Source: Bufo bufo (taxonomy: Eukaryota; Chordata; Amphibia; Anura; Bufonidae). Taken from it: a stretch of DNA of 64,000 bases. Below the pieces are notes generated by a model. The model saw only the letters and a list, made by a program, of their open reading frames with translations. It did not search any database and was not told where the DNA came from. Numbering within the stretch: the first letter of the stretch is position 1; each line of letters begins with the position of its first letter. Below are positions 9,430 through 20,900 of this stretch, one piece after another. Position numbers and translations under genes: made by a program. The DNA lies in assembly GCF_905171765.1 (NCBI RefSeq), contig NC_053393.1:66557371-66621370 (forward strand). Direction: 5' to 3'.

Positions 9430-10602
9430 TTAACTGCAGACTGTCAGCTTTAATTTGAGGGTATTTACATCCAAATCAGGTGAACGTTGTAGGAATTACA
9501 ACAGTTTGCATATGTGCCTCCCACTTGTTAAGTGACCAAAAGTAATGGGACAATTGACTTCTCAGCTGTTCCATGGCCAGGTGTGTGTTATTCCCTCATT
9601 ATTACAATTCCAATTAGCAGATAAAAGGTCCAGAGTTCATTTCAAGTGTGCTATTTGCATTTGGAATCTGTTGCTGTCAACTCTCAAGATGATATCCAAA
9701 CAGCTGTCACTATCAGTGAAGCAAGCCATCATTAGGCTGAAAAAACACAACAAACCCATCAGAGAGATAGCAAAAACATTAGGCCTGGCCAAAACAACTG
9801 TTTGGAACATTCTTAAAAATAAGGAACGCACCGGTGAGCTGAGCAACACCAAAAGACCCGGAAAACCACGGAAAACAACTGTGGTAGATGACCAAAGAAT
9901 TCTTTCCCTGATGAAGAAAACACCCTTCACAACAGTTGGCCAGATCAAGAACACTCTCCAGGAGGTAGGTGTATGTGTGTCAAAGTCAACAATCAAGAGA
10001 AGACTTCACCAGAGTAAATACAGACGGTTCACCACAAGATGTAAACCATTGGTGAGCCTCAAAAACAGGAAGGCCAGATTTGAGTTTGCCAAAGGACATC
10101 TAAAAAAGCCTTCACAGTTCTGGAACAACATCCTATGGACAGATGAGACCAAGATCAACTTGTACCAGAGTGATATGAAGAGAAGAGTATGGAGAAGGAA
10201 AGGAACTACTCATGATCCTAAGAATACCACCTCATCAGTGAAGCATGGTGGTGGTAGTGTCATGGCGTGGGCATGTATGACTGCCAATGGAACTGGTTGT
10301 CACGAACCGGCAGGACAGGTAGTGAATCCTCTGGACCAGAGAGGCGATGGCGCGGGTAGTACTAGAGGACCGGTTCTAAGCAGCTACTGGTCTTCACCAG
10401 AGCCCGCCGCAAGGCGGGGTGGATTTGCCGTGGCGGTAACTACCAGGTCGTGTCCCCTAGTAACAACTCGACCTCTCTGGCAGCTGATAAGGCGTGGTAC
10501 ACAGGGAGAAGGTAAGAGCGTAGTTGGACGTAGCAGCGGTCAGGGCAGGCGGCAAAGGTTCAAAGGCGAGTGGACGGTAGCAACGAGTACGGCAACAGGT
10601 AA

Positions 10603-11122
10603 GGCGACTTTCACACTAGAGTTCGGGGCTCCGTTTGTGAGTTCCGTTTGAAGGGGCTCACAAGCGGCCCCGAACGGATCCGTCCAGCCCTAATGCATTC
10701 TGAATGGATGCGGATCCGCTCAGAATGCATCAGTCTGGCTCCGTTTGTCCTCCGCTCCGCTCAGCAGGCGGACACCTGAACGCAGCTTGCAGCGTTCAGG
10801 TGTCCGCCTGGCCGTGCGGAGGCAAACGGATCCGTCCAGACTTACAATGTAAGTCAATGGGGACGGATCCGTTTGAAGTTGACACAGTATGGCTCAATTT
10901 TCAAACGGATCCGTCTCCCATTGACTTTCAATGTAAAGTCAAAACGCATCCGTTTGCATTATCATGAACAAAAAAAAAAAATTTTTTTATTTTTTTATTT
11001 TTTTGTTCATGGTAATGCAAACGGATCCGTTCTGAACGGATCTAAGCGTTTGCATTATAGGTGCGGATCCGTCTGGGCACATACCAGACGGATCCGACCT
11101 AAACGCAGGTGTGAAAGTAGCC
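10603..11122. mobile_element. Harbinger-like palindromic MITE
   Basis: It starts GGCGACTTTCACACT and ends AGGTGTGAAAGTAGCC. Flanking triplets are TAA on the left and TCA on the right, a near match. The interior is dominated by GGATCCGT and AACGGATCC blocks in inverted order, with a central A/T hairpin near 10970-11000. It has the same terminal motif as 31565-32097. Confidence 0.6.
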
Positions 11123-11339
11123 TCAGGCAAACTAACATCGTAGGGAACGCTTTCTCTGAGGCACAAGGCACAAAGATCCGGCAGAAAGCTGTGGGAGGAG
11201 AAGGTATAAATGGGCAGTGCACAGGTGCAGCCTAATTAAGTCAGCACTGCCTCTCACAACCTTAACCCTTAATAACCCCTTTGGACCAGGCACCAATCAC
11301 TGGTGCACTGGTCCTTTGAATCTAAGAGTCCCGGCGCGC

Positions 11340-11445
11340 GCGCGCCCTAGAGAGCGAGGACGCACACGCCGAAACGCTGGAGTGCTGCCTGGGGGCATAC
11401 GCTGTGAGCGCTCCGAGGCCAGCAGGGGACCCGGAGCGCTCAGCG
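11340..11445. other. GC-rich 3' part of the nested TG...CA element
   Basis: A short CG dinucleotide run (GGCGCGCGCGCGCC at about 11333-11346) and a GAGCGCTCC / GGAGCGCTC inverted pair give this stretch an unusual CpG density against its AT-rich surroundings. No gene is visible. Confidence 0.4.
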
Positions 11446-12017
11446 TAACACTGGTTCTCTTGTATTTATTGATGATGTGACTGCTGACAAAAGCAGCAGG
11501 ATGAATTCTGAAGTGTTTCGGGCAATATTATCCGCTCATATTCAGCCAAATGCTTCAGAACTCATTGGACGGTGCTTTTTCACTTGCTGAAGACAAAACT
11601 GAAGGGAAAATGCCCCAAGAACAAGCAGGAACTGAAGACAGTTGCAGTAGAGGCCTGGCAGAGCATCACCAGGGATGAAACCCAGCGTCTGGTTATGTCT
11701 ATGCGTTCCAGACTTCAGGCTGTAATTGACTGCAAAGGATTTGCAACCAAGTATTAAAAAAGTGAAAGATTGATTTATTATTATTATTATTATTATGTCC
11801 CATTACTTTTGGTCCCTTAACAAGTGGGAGGCACAGATGCAAACTGTTGTAATTCCTACACCGTTCAACTGATTTAGATGTAAATACCCTCAAATTTAAG
11901 CTGACAGTCTGCAGTTAAACCACATCTTGTTTGTTTCATTTCAAATCCATTGTGGTGGTGTATAGAGCCAAACATGTTAGAATTGTGTCAATGTCCTAAT
12001 ATTTATGGACCTGACTG

Positions 12018-12076
<59 letters not shown>
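12018..12076. repeat. TA dinucleotide repeat
   Basis: About 28 TA units directly beside the right end of Tc1 element C. A matching TA tract sits at its left end (8594-8608), so the element probably inserted into an existing TA run. Confidence 0.9.
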
Positions 12077-12078
<2 letters not shown>

Positions 12079-12182
12079 TTTATTTTTTTGTAATTACACA
12101 TTTATTTTGTGCCATACATTTTTTACAATTACTAAAAAAAATATAAAATATATAAATGTAATCTCTTAATTCCTGGATAGTC

Positions 12183-13163
12183 CAGTGGATCTACAGTTGG
12201 CTGATATCAGAGTGTTGTTGTTAATGGGGTACATTCTGAGAGACGAGTCACAAGTGGTGTACCTCAAGGATCAGTCCTGGGTCCTTTTTATTATCTTTGT
12301 GGGCAACATAGGAGAAGGTTTGGTAGGTAAGGTTTGTCTGTTTGACGATGACACAAAAGTGTGTAATAGGGTTCATATACTGTATCTGGGGGGTGGGGGG
12401 GTTTGTAACATGGAAAAAGATTCAGCTTCCCTAGATATATGGTTGAAACAATGCAAACTGCAGGTCAATGTTTCCAAATGAAAAATAATGCACTTGTGTA
12501 GAAGGAACCCTCAGTCTGAATATCACATTGGCAGCTCTGTGTTAGCGAGGACTTCAGAAGAGAAGGATTCAGGTGTCCTGACATCAGACACCTTCACAGT
12601 GTGGACAGGCCGCAGAGAAAGCAAGTAGGATGCTTGGCATTATAGCTAGATAGTAGGAAGATAGAGATTGAGATCCCACTGTATGGAGCGCTAGTGAGAC
12701 CACATCTGACCCCACCTATAAAAAGACATAGATAAAATGGAACGGGTCCAGAGACGGGCTACAAAAATGGTGGAAAGTCTTTAGCATAAAACATACCAGG
12801 ATAGACTTAAAGAACCTAATCTGTATAGCCTTAAGGAAAGAAAGGAAAGGGGACATGATGAAACCTTTAAATATGTTAGAGGTTTAAACAAAGTTCAGGA
12901 GGGAAGTGTTCTCAATAAATTTCTAAACACAACAACAAGGGGGCACAACCTGAAATTAGCTGGGAGTAAGATCAGGAGCAATGTCAGGAAATAATATTTT
13001 ACTGACGAGTGGTTGAAGCTTGGAACAAAGTTCCAGCAAATGTGATTGGGAAATGTACATTAAGTGAATTTAAACCTGCCTGGGATAAAAACGTCTACCC
13101 TAAAATAAAAAAATAGATGGTCCAGATGGTCTTTTTCTGCCGTCAATCTTTCATGTTTCTATG
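12183..13163 (+). pseudogene. CR1-type LINE 3' part, decayed reverse transcriptase
   Basis: Three-frame translation gives scattered pieces of a non-LTR reverse transcriptase: a degraded GVPQGSVLGP-like block, FDDDTKV in place of FADDTKV, LDIWLKQCKLQVN, an [16 protein letters not shown] block and a final WNKVPANVIGK segment. Many frameshifts and stops are present. The 3' end reads TTTCATGTTTCTATGTTTC, like the short repeated tail motif of CR1-type elements. The 5' part is absent, as usual for these retroposons. Confidence 0.75.
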
Positions 13164-15047
13164 TTTCATTTGCTCTGCTAGATTATCTTCAGCGTGGCAC
13201 CTCAGGGAACATGTCCTTTCTCAGGGGATGTGTGCTTTCGGGGTGCACTGTAACTGCCACAGCTTCTAACAGAAGATATGGCTGGTGGCAGTTGAGTGAG
13301 ACGGACAAAAAAATAAGAAAAAGAACAAACAGCAGGTGGCGCTATACAGGTACTTTTTATTGAATAACTCAGTAGCTATACAAAATTTTGAATTACATGC
13401 CATTACAAAAGTATTCAGATCCAGGTGCTGGTTTGAAAAATAAAGAATCTGTTTTGTGACACAATCCCTTTAATGGAATTTTGGACACTTTAGATTTCTT
13501 TTACCAAAGTTTCCCTTTAAGTAGAAAGGAAATGTGAAGCGAACAGGCATTGTGTGAGTATTCAATATTCAGGTGGCAGTGGGTTCATTAGTGAAGTATA
13601 GTTAAATATATTTCAAGGCTTTTTGGCTTTCTGGTAGAAAGATATCGGTTCTATTTTGGGCACAAAGTCACTGAGGAATCTGCAGAGAAAAATATGTTCA
13701 TAGTTATGGAATTCAAACAAAAATGGCATCAGCTTGAAACTAGAAAACAATCAGAATTTAGAAAAAACTTCAAATGACGAGCCAGTCAGTCGTAGCATGG
13801 AATTAAAGCTGTATAATATGTATATTCATAACATAATGAGCCCAGTTCTGACAGCTGAGATCGGCTAATGGTTTCAAGAAAAAATTTGAAACATAAAAAG
13901 TATTAATTTTTAAAGGGGACCAGTCAGTAGGTCAGCTACACGGTTGAATTTGCTTTGTATACAGGGCAGTAAGCATACTGGGAAAGATCAATCCTCTTGA
14001 AGCATCCTAGGGCAGAGGGATGCAATGTTGGCCTGTGAAGAGCAGGTGGAAGGGGGTGCAATTAAGTCTCTTTACTAAAGAGGATGTGATATATGAATTT
14101 AATCTGTAACAGGCTAGATGTAACTGCTATATACTGTTAACTGTACGTATAGAACAGTCATTATATGGCTCACAGCAGCAATCAGGATAGAAAATCATAC
14201 TCGAGTCATCTCTGCAATTCAGCAATCACTCTTGACTGAGGTGAGGACAACTTCAGAACAATGTGCAGTACTCCAGATCTGAGAGTATCTGGAATTTATA
14301 TAGTTATGTATCGTGTAATATTATGTATATTATTGTTTTGAACTCGTGTTCCAGTAGAGGAAGTAATAGTTAACAGGGACTGGGTTAACCGCCTTGTTCT
14401 TCCTCTCTTGGTAGGAGTGGACTGGTCTTGCTTCCTGCCAGGAGTGATCAGCAAAATCCTGTTTTACCTACACTGCTGCAAGGTGAGGAACTACAGCTCA
14501 GACACCCATCACCTAAACCATCACTAGGCCAGACAAATAACAAGCCCGAATCTTACAGTGGACACCTATATCCACAAGTGCCTGCTAGTGCCAATCAATA
14601 GCCATCCAACCTGCTACCATACCTCCTCATCTGGTGCCAGAGAATCTGCCCTTTGTATTTAATATCGTTGGATGTGGCTCAAGTTATATTTTGCACAGAC
14701 TTTTATACATTTACTTCTGGCCTGATTCTTCAAACTGCATTTCCACTGCACCGATCCCCATGGAACAATGGCCTAAAGGGAGTACATCGTGACACAACAT
14801 CAATGCCACTAACACTTCCATCCTCTGCAACCAGCTGCTCGGGGGCTCACTGCAAATGTTGTGCATTGCCTCTTCATACACCAGGTGGCCTTTTCTAAAG
14901 ATGCCTGTGCCAGAGATGTGACTTACCTGTGTTCTCCAGCAGTGCTATGGCTTCTACACTCTGAAGCTCTGTCTCTGCATCAAGACAATAAGGACATATC
15001 TGTGCCTCTATTTTTTTTTTTTACTCCGAATACTCTAGTTCCTAGAC
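13164..15047. other. No recognised gene or element
   Basis: AT-rich sequence with short chance frames. TTAAAGGGGACCAGTCAGTAG near 13911 looks like one end of a TTAA-type MITE without a visible partner. The part at about 14340-14900 has retroelement-like text but no paired ends. Confidence 0.35.
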
Positions 15048-15189
15048 CAGGGAGCAGCTACCTTTGGCACTCCAGATGCTGTGAAACTATAACTCCCAGC
15101 ATGCAAACATGCTTGGATGTTCTTCTAACTCCCACAAAAGTGAACGGAGCATTCTGAACAACTGGAGTGCCAGAGGTTGCTGATCCCTG
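15048..15189. mobile_element. Foldback MITE at the edge of Tc1 element D
   Basis: It starts CAGGGAGCAGCTACCTTTGG and ends with the diverged reverse complement GAGGTTGCTGATCCCTG. Internal inverted blocks include CTATAACTCCCAGCATG. The right end sits exactly where the first bases of the Tc1 D inverted repeat should be, so it probably inserted there. Its 8-bp duplication, expected for hAT-type elements, is not recognisable. Confidence 0.5.
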
Positions 15190-15650
15190 TCGTGGCTGAG
15201 AATGACACAAATATTAGTTTTCACAAAGTTTGCTGCTAAACTGCTTTTAGATCTTTGTTTCAGTTGTTTCTGTGATGTAGTGAAATATAATTAAACGCAC
15301 TTCATACGTTTCAAAGGCTTTTATCGACAATTACATGACATTAAGGCCTCATGCACACGACTGTTGTGTGCATCCGTGGCCGTTGTTCCGTTTTCCATGA
15401 TTTTCTGCGGACCCATTGAATTTAAATGGGTCCGTTGAAAACTCGGAAAATGCACCGTTGTTCATCCGCGGCCGTGATCCGTGTTTCCTGTCTGTCAAAA
15501 AAATATGACCTGTCCTATTTTTTTGACGGACAACGGTTTACGGACCCATTCAAGTCAATGGGTCCATGAAAAAACACGGATGCACACAAGATTGGCATCC
15601 GCGTCCGTGATCTGTGGCCGTTGGCAACTTTCACACAGACGGATCGCAGA

Positions 15651-15895
15651 GGGGGGGAAGGGGAGATGTGAGGCCGCACTGGCCACCAATGATGGGGGAT
15701 TCGAAACGTAATTTTAACTAAGGGGGGGAGATGTGAGGCCGCACTGGCCACCAATGATGGGGCATTCGGAACGTGATTTTAACAAGGGGGGGGGGAGATG
15801 TGAGGCCGCACTGGCCACCAATGATGGGGGATTCGGAACGTGATTTTTAACTGGGGGGGGGGGGAGAGGGGAGGCCGCACTGGCCACCAATGAAT
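15651..15895. repeat. Tandem repeat, about 62-68 bp unit, four copies
   Basis: Each unit contains GAGGCCGCACTGGCCACCAA followed by TGATGGGG, ATTCG and ACGT(G/A)ATTTTAAC and a G-run of variable length. The units lie inside the Harbinger-like element. Confidence 0.8.
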
Positions 15896-15919
15896 ATAAT
15901 ATTGGGGAGGGAGGGGGTC

Positions 15920-16067
15920 TGCCCCCTCCTGCCTGGCAGCACCTGATCTCTTACAGGGGGCTATGATACGCACAATTAACCCTTTAGGTGCGGCACCTGA
16001 GGGGTTAATTGTGCGGATCACAGCCCCCTGTAAAAGATCGGGTGCTGCCAGGCAGCAGGGGGCAGTC
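15920..16067. repeat. Near-perfect inverted repeat
   Basis: Arms of about 70 bp (CTGCCCCCTCCTGCCTGGCA... and its complement) meet at 15993 around AGGTGCGGCACCT. A second inverted pair, built on TTCTAACTTGAAGC, follows directly at 16090-16240. Confidence 0.8.
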
Positions 16068-16411
16068 ATGTACACAGTTCGTAGGATATTCTAACTTGAA
16101 GCATCCCCATCACTATGGGAACGCCTCTGTGTTAGAATATACTGTAGGATATGAGTTTAACGATCTAACTCAAATCCGATGGTATATTCTAACATAGAGG
16201 CGTTCCCATGGTGATGGGGACGCTTCAAGTTAAAATATACGATCGGATTGGAGAAAACTCAGATCCTATGGTATATTAACTCCTGACTTTACATTGAAAG
16301 TCAATGGGGGGGGGCGTGGCCTGACCGAGCTAGATGGCGGCTGCTTGTTAGCAGAGCTCTCGCCACCAGAACCCATCTCAGCCTATTTCTCAGCACTAAC
16401 CTGAACCCGGC

Positions 16412-17468
16412 ATGAAAATCCAACCGAAGGATTGCTCACAGAGCGCAGCGGGGCATAGGGAGGACCCGTGCCCGACTTCTGAGATGAATAAACATCTAAA
16501 CAAATCGTCTTCACAGCCGCCGGCGCGGCCTCCCAAGATGGCGCCGAAACATCATGGCGCGGCCGCAGATGATACCGCTTCCTCAGGTGATGATAGCACA
16601 CCATATAGTGGGGAGAAGTCCGGGCTCACCAGAGAATTTTTAGAGGGAGCACTGCAGAGAGCGCTTGCTCCTCTTGCTGCGGATCTAGTGGCCATCAAAG
16701 CAGACGTACATCACATTGGTGACCGCGTTGAGACGCTGGAACAATCACAAGACGCCATGCTTACATTTAATGAGGCGGTGAAAGATTCCCTGCTCTCACA
16801 TACTAAGGCAATGAACACACTCCTGCTTCAAATGGAAGATCAGGAGAACAGAAACAGGAGGAGGAATATTAGACTCAGGGGTCTGCCAGAGGCTGAAGAC
16901 AAAGAGGATTTGTTTCAAGTTATGGACTCCCTATTCCATAAGCTACTAGGCCCAAACCATGCAGCGCAGGTTACTGTGGAAAGGGTGCATAGAGCTCTAA
17001 AGCCGAAGCCGGCGTCCCGTAGATAATCCAAGGGACATAATTTGTGGTATCCTGAGTTTTAGGGACACTGAATTAATCCTGCAAGCAGCAAGAAAACAAG
17101 GAGAAGTGAAGCTTCAAGGTATCAGCGTTCAAATCTATCAGGACTTGGCGGCATCTACACTACAAAAAAGGCGATTATTAAAGCCGCTTACAGATATATT
17201 ACGGTCATCCAAGTTCCCATATAGATGGCTCTTCCCGTTTGGGATCTTAATCACAGTGGGGAACCGCCGCTACACCGTTCGATCACCTGAAGATCTGCCT
17301 CCAGTTTGGGATGCACTTCAACAACCACCAGTTGAGATCCCCTCCTGGCTACCCGTCCCACCTATGGAGGACTTACCACCGCTTCCTTCAGTGTCCAGAT
17401 GGATGAAATCAAAACCCCAAAGGTCTGGAAGGAACAAGAGGGCATGGCCCCAAGGAGCTCCGGTTTGA
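16412..17468 (+). pseudogene. L1 ORF1 protein, one frameshift
   Basis: ORF1p is the RNA-binding chaperone that packages LINE RNA. The first part (16412-17026, 204 codons) has a Ser/Pro-rich N-terminus, a heptad-like region (DLVAIKADVHHIGDRVETLE) suitable for trimerising, and the hallmark ENRNRRRNIRLRGLPEA before the RNA-recognition-like fold. The frame then closes. Coding continues one frame over from about 17020, reading DNPRDIICGILSFRDTELIL and ending WPQGAPV-stop at 17468. A single-base indel near 17015-17027 explains it. The total would be about 350 residues, normal for the family. The fault makes this copy dependent on ORF1p supplied from elsewhere. Confidence 0.88.
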
Positions 17469-17989
17469 GGGTTTGCTGCTAAAGTTTTTTCTTCCCTTTA
17501 TTAGCTGCAGCAAAATTTGCTTTATCTGGACAGTTTTTTCTGTCATTTGGTTCACTTTTGCTCTGGTATTCGACGATACCTAGCTGTTTTCAGTGTTACT
17601 ATTCTTTAATACCTTGAGCAAGATATATGCTTTTATAATGCTGCGCGCATATTATGTCTACCGTTAAGCATTTCTTCCTCATTTCTTTTTTCTTTTATCT
17701 TTTATCTGTGTTTCTCCTTGCCTAACAAGATTGTCTGTCAGGTTAGTATTTTCCACATACTTGGTTTATTATGACTGAGGCTGGGATTTGGGGGTTCTGG
17801 GCTGGTCGGGATACACATGGTATTAACATGTGCAAACCTTTTTCTCCCCCCCTGCTCACAACTCCATAAATACCTAAAAACACTTTTAAGTTATGGTTAC
17901 GGTTTTATATTGTTAAATGACTTGTTAGGTGCTCTTCTGTTGTCTGAAAGGTTACGCGAACTCAATATGCAGAATAACACTTAGCTAAG

Positions 17990-20900
17990 ATGGCTCCATT
18001 AAACCTGTGTTTATCAACCTTTAATGTACACGGCTGCAACAACCCCAAAAAACGCAGTAGAATATTCCAGGTTCTCAGGAAAATTGGCGCAGATATAATA
18101 CTCCTTCAAGAGACACACTTTTCCCATTTGCATGTCCCTAACCTAGGAAATGGCCCTTTTAATGTTTGGTACCATGCCACTTCCAGTAGTTCTGCGGCAA
18201 GGGGGGTCAGCATAGGATTCAAGCGAGGTACCCCATTCACACTGCATTCTGTAGTGAGAGATCCAGAGGGGAGATACCTTCTATTGAAAGGAGAGATAGG
18301 ACATATAACAATCACGATCTGCAATTTGTATGCTCCCAATGTGAAACCAGTTAGTTGGCTAAAAGACGTGTTAGGCAAGATTGGCTCATTTGCTGCGGGT
18401 ATTTTGTTGGTGGGAGGAGACCTTAACCTTGCCTTGAATCCTCTGCTTGATTCCTCTACCCAGAAATCAGCCGTCTCGTTCCGGGCTCTCAGGTCGGCTC
18501 AGACACATCTTAGATCAATGCACCTTAGCGATGTTTGGAGGTCGGCGCATGGTGACAGACGTGATTACACGTTTTACTCTAACCCTCACAAATCATACCA
18601 GAGGTTGGACTACCTCTTTGTACAAGACAAGTATTTGTCAGCGGTCAGGTCCTCTACACTCCATAATATCACGGTCTCTGACCATGCGCCGGTCTCCCTT
18701 GTCATTGGCTTTCCAGAGCTGTGTGGTAGGGAGTGGACTTGGAGGCTAAACCATACCCTTCTAGACTCACAAACCCGAGTGGATTCAATCTCGCAAAAAT
18801 TACAATCGTACTTTACTTCCAACGCAACGCCTGACATGTCCCATGCAATATTATGGGAGGCGCACAAGGCAGTAATTAGGGGGGAATTTATTGCATTGGG
18901 GTCACATATTAACAAACTTAGAGCGAAGAAATTGTCAGATCTTCTATCCCATATTGCTATCCTAGAATCGTCACATAAACGCTCATGTGCACTTAGAGAC
19001 CTTGAAGAATTGAGAGCAGTTAGAAGAGAACTACAGGAACTGTTAAATATGAAAGCTTCTAAGGCCTACCTGAAAGTTAAACACAAACATTATGTTCACG
19101 GAAATAGAGGCGGGAAAATAATGTCAGCACTCATTAAAAAACGAGAGGACCAAGTTTTCATTAAACGCATGAAATCGCAGGAAGGGTCTATTGTAACGGA
19201 TACCCAAAAAATTTCAAAAATCTTCAGGGATTACTATCACAACCTGTATAACCTTAGAGGGGAGGGGCAGGAGGGTATAAGGACAGAACGCATAGGGGAA
19301 ATTGAAAATTTCCTGAGTACATTGAATCTACCGGTCCTAAGTGATTCTTCTCAGTTATCATTGATAGCCCCTGTCACTCTGGCTGAGGTGAAAAAAGTTC
19401 TGAATACAACTCCATCTGGCAAGAGCCCAGGCCCTGATGGCCTTACTGTGGCATATTATAAAAAGTTCTTTTCAATCTTAGGTCCACAACTGGTAAACTT
19501 CTTCAACGCCCTATTAGGAGGAACCCCCATAACCAATCAGGCCTTAGAGGCGCATATAGTTGTGTTGCCAAAACCAGGCAAAGACACAGAGCTCCCATCT
19601 AGTTTTAGACCAATCTCCCTGCTAAATGCAGACATGAAACTATGGGCCAAGATACTGGCCAATAGGCTCTCCCCATTACTCCCGGGAATCATATCCCCTG
19701 AACAGTCAGGCTTTGTGGGGGGCAGGGAGTGCAGAGACAGCACCTTTAGAGTCCTGCAAGCCCAACAATTCGCTTTAAAACAAGGGAAGAAGCTTATGTT
19801 CCTCAGCACAGATGCTGAAAAAGCATTCGACAGAGTGGACTGGGATTATATGAAAGCCACACTGCTAAAATTTGGCCTCCCCATTCAATTCGTGGGGGCG
19901 GTGCTATCTCTGTACTCTAACCCCTCCGCAAAAGTACAAGTGAACGGTATTTTATCACCTCCCTTTAAGATATCAAATGGGACGCGTCAGGGTTGCCCGC
20001 TCTCGCCCACGCTGTTTATAATGTGTTTAGAAACATTCATACAGACTTTGAGACAAGACCCTAAAATCCAGGGACTTAAAGTAGGAATGGATGTACACAC
20101 TGTAGCCGCTTTCGCGGACGACATGCTCATCTTTCTGACTAAACCCGAAGAGGCTTTACCAGCTCTTTTAAAACAACTAGATACTTACGTCTCCTTGTCC
20201 AATTTTAAGATTAATCTTTCTAAATGCATGGCATTGGGAATTAACTTATCCCAATCAGCAATAACAAAATTGGAGAAGGATTTTCCATTTAAATGGAATA
20301 ATTCACATATTAAATATCTGGGAGTCAATGTATCAAAAGACCCTAATCAGTTGTTTCACCTGAATTATTCGCTATTATATGATAGCATTAAACAGCAATT
20401 GACTGACATAAAAATCCCTTTCCTATCCTGGTTGGGGAGAAAAAACCTATTAAAGACCTACATTTTACCTAAGATATTATACATCTTGCAGACCTTGCCT
20501 ATTCCCCTTCCTCAATCCTTCCTAGCTAGGATGCGTAGTCTCTTTTCCTCATTTGTGTGGGGTGGCTGTAGACCCAGGCTAGCATATAAGGTTCTCACCA
20601 AGCCTGTATTTAAGGGAGGTTTTGGACTTCCCGACGTAGCAGAATATTATAGAGCTATTCAACTCAGATTACACTCTGAAATTAGTAATCCTATGATCGC
20701 TAAACTAGGTTGCAAGATAGCCAGAAACCTATTAGGCCCTAAAGGTGTTGCGACCTTATGGGATCCTAAATTAATGAGAATCTGCAACACAGGTAAGCGA
20801 GGTTTAGACCCTCTCCAGGGAGTTATGAACACTTGGTCTAAAATATCACCACTACTACGTACTCCCCCATGTCTATCTCCATTTACTCCCACTTGCTATG

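Larger units (their letters stand above)
10298..11450. mobile_element. TG...CA element with 5-bp duplication, inside transposase C
   Basis: It starts TGTCACGAACCGG and ends AGCGTAACA, with CTGGT repeated on both sides (10293-10297 and 11451-11455). Removing it and one CTGGT restores the host transposase text, so the boundaries are secure. It shares the TGTCACG start and 5-bp duplication with the elements at 1740 and 34951 but is otherwise different in sequence. It contains a MITE at 10603-11122. A solo LTR is the likely reading. Confidence 0.65.
9689..11757 (+). pseudogene. Tc1-type transposase C, interrupted and deleted
   Basis: The frame opens MISKQLSLSVKQAIIRLKKH, with helix-turn-helix segments (IREIAKTLGLAKTTVWNIL), a GRP-like linker (KRPGKPRKTT) and ILWTDETKINLY carrying the first catalytic Asp. 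It breaks at 10298, where a TG...CA element has inserted after GGGSVMAWACMTANGTG. Coding resumes after 11450 with SLVFIDDVTADKSSRMNSEV, then jumps from LIGRCF to FHLLKTKLKG at about 11570, losing the block that should carry the second Asp and the Glu. The C-terminus (MSMRSRLQAVIDCKGF) ends at a stop at 11755-11757. The start at 9689 fits family usage better than the upstream in-frame ATG at 9545, which lies in leader sequence. Confidence 0.85.
8612..12017 (+). mobile_element. Tc1/mariner element C with two nested insertions
   Basis: Inverted repeats of about 225 bp begin CAGTCAGGTCCATAAATATT and are flanked by TA (8610-8611 and 12018-12019) inside TA-rich tracts. Removing the TTAA palindrome (8715-9429) and the TG...CA element (10298-11450) leaves roughly 1.5 kb, a normal size for this family. 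The transposase gene is on the plus strand. Confidence 0.9.

Noticed and set aside
9545..9688. Upstream in-frame ATG for transposase C
   Set aside because: The 48 extra codons fall in the element leader; family proteins start near MISKQ at 9689.
10300..10651. Open frame continuing from transposase C into the TG...CA element
   Set aside because: It reads through the insertion by chance; the duplication CTGGT marks the true boundary at 10298.
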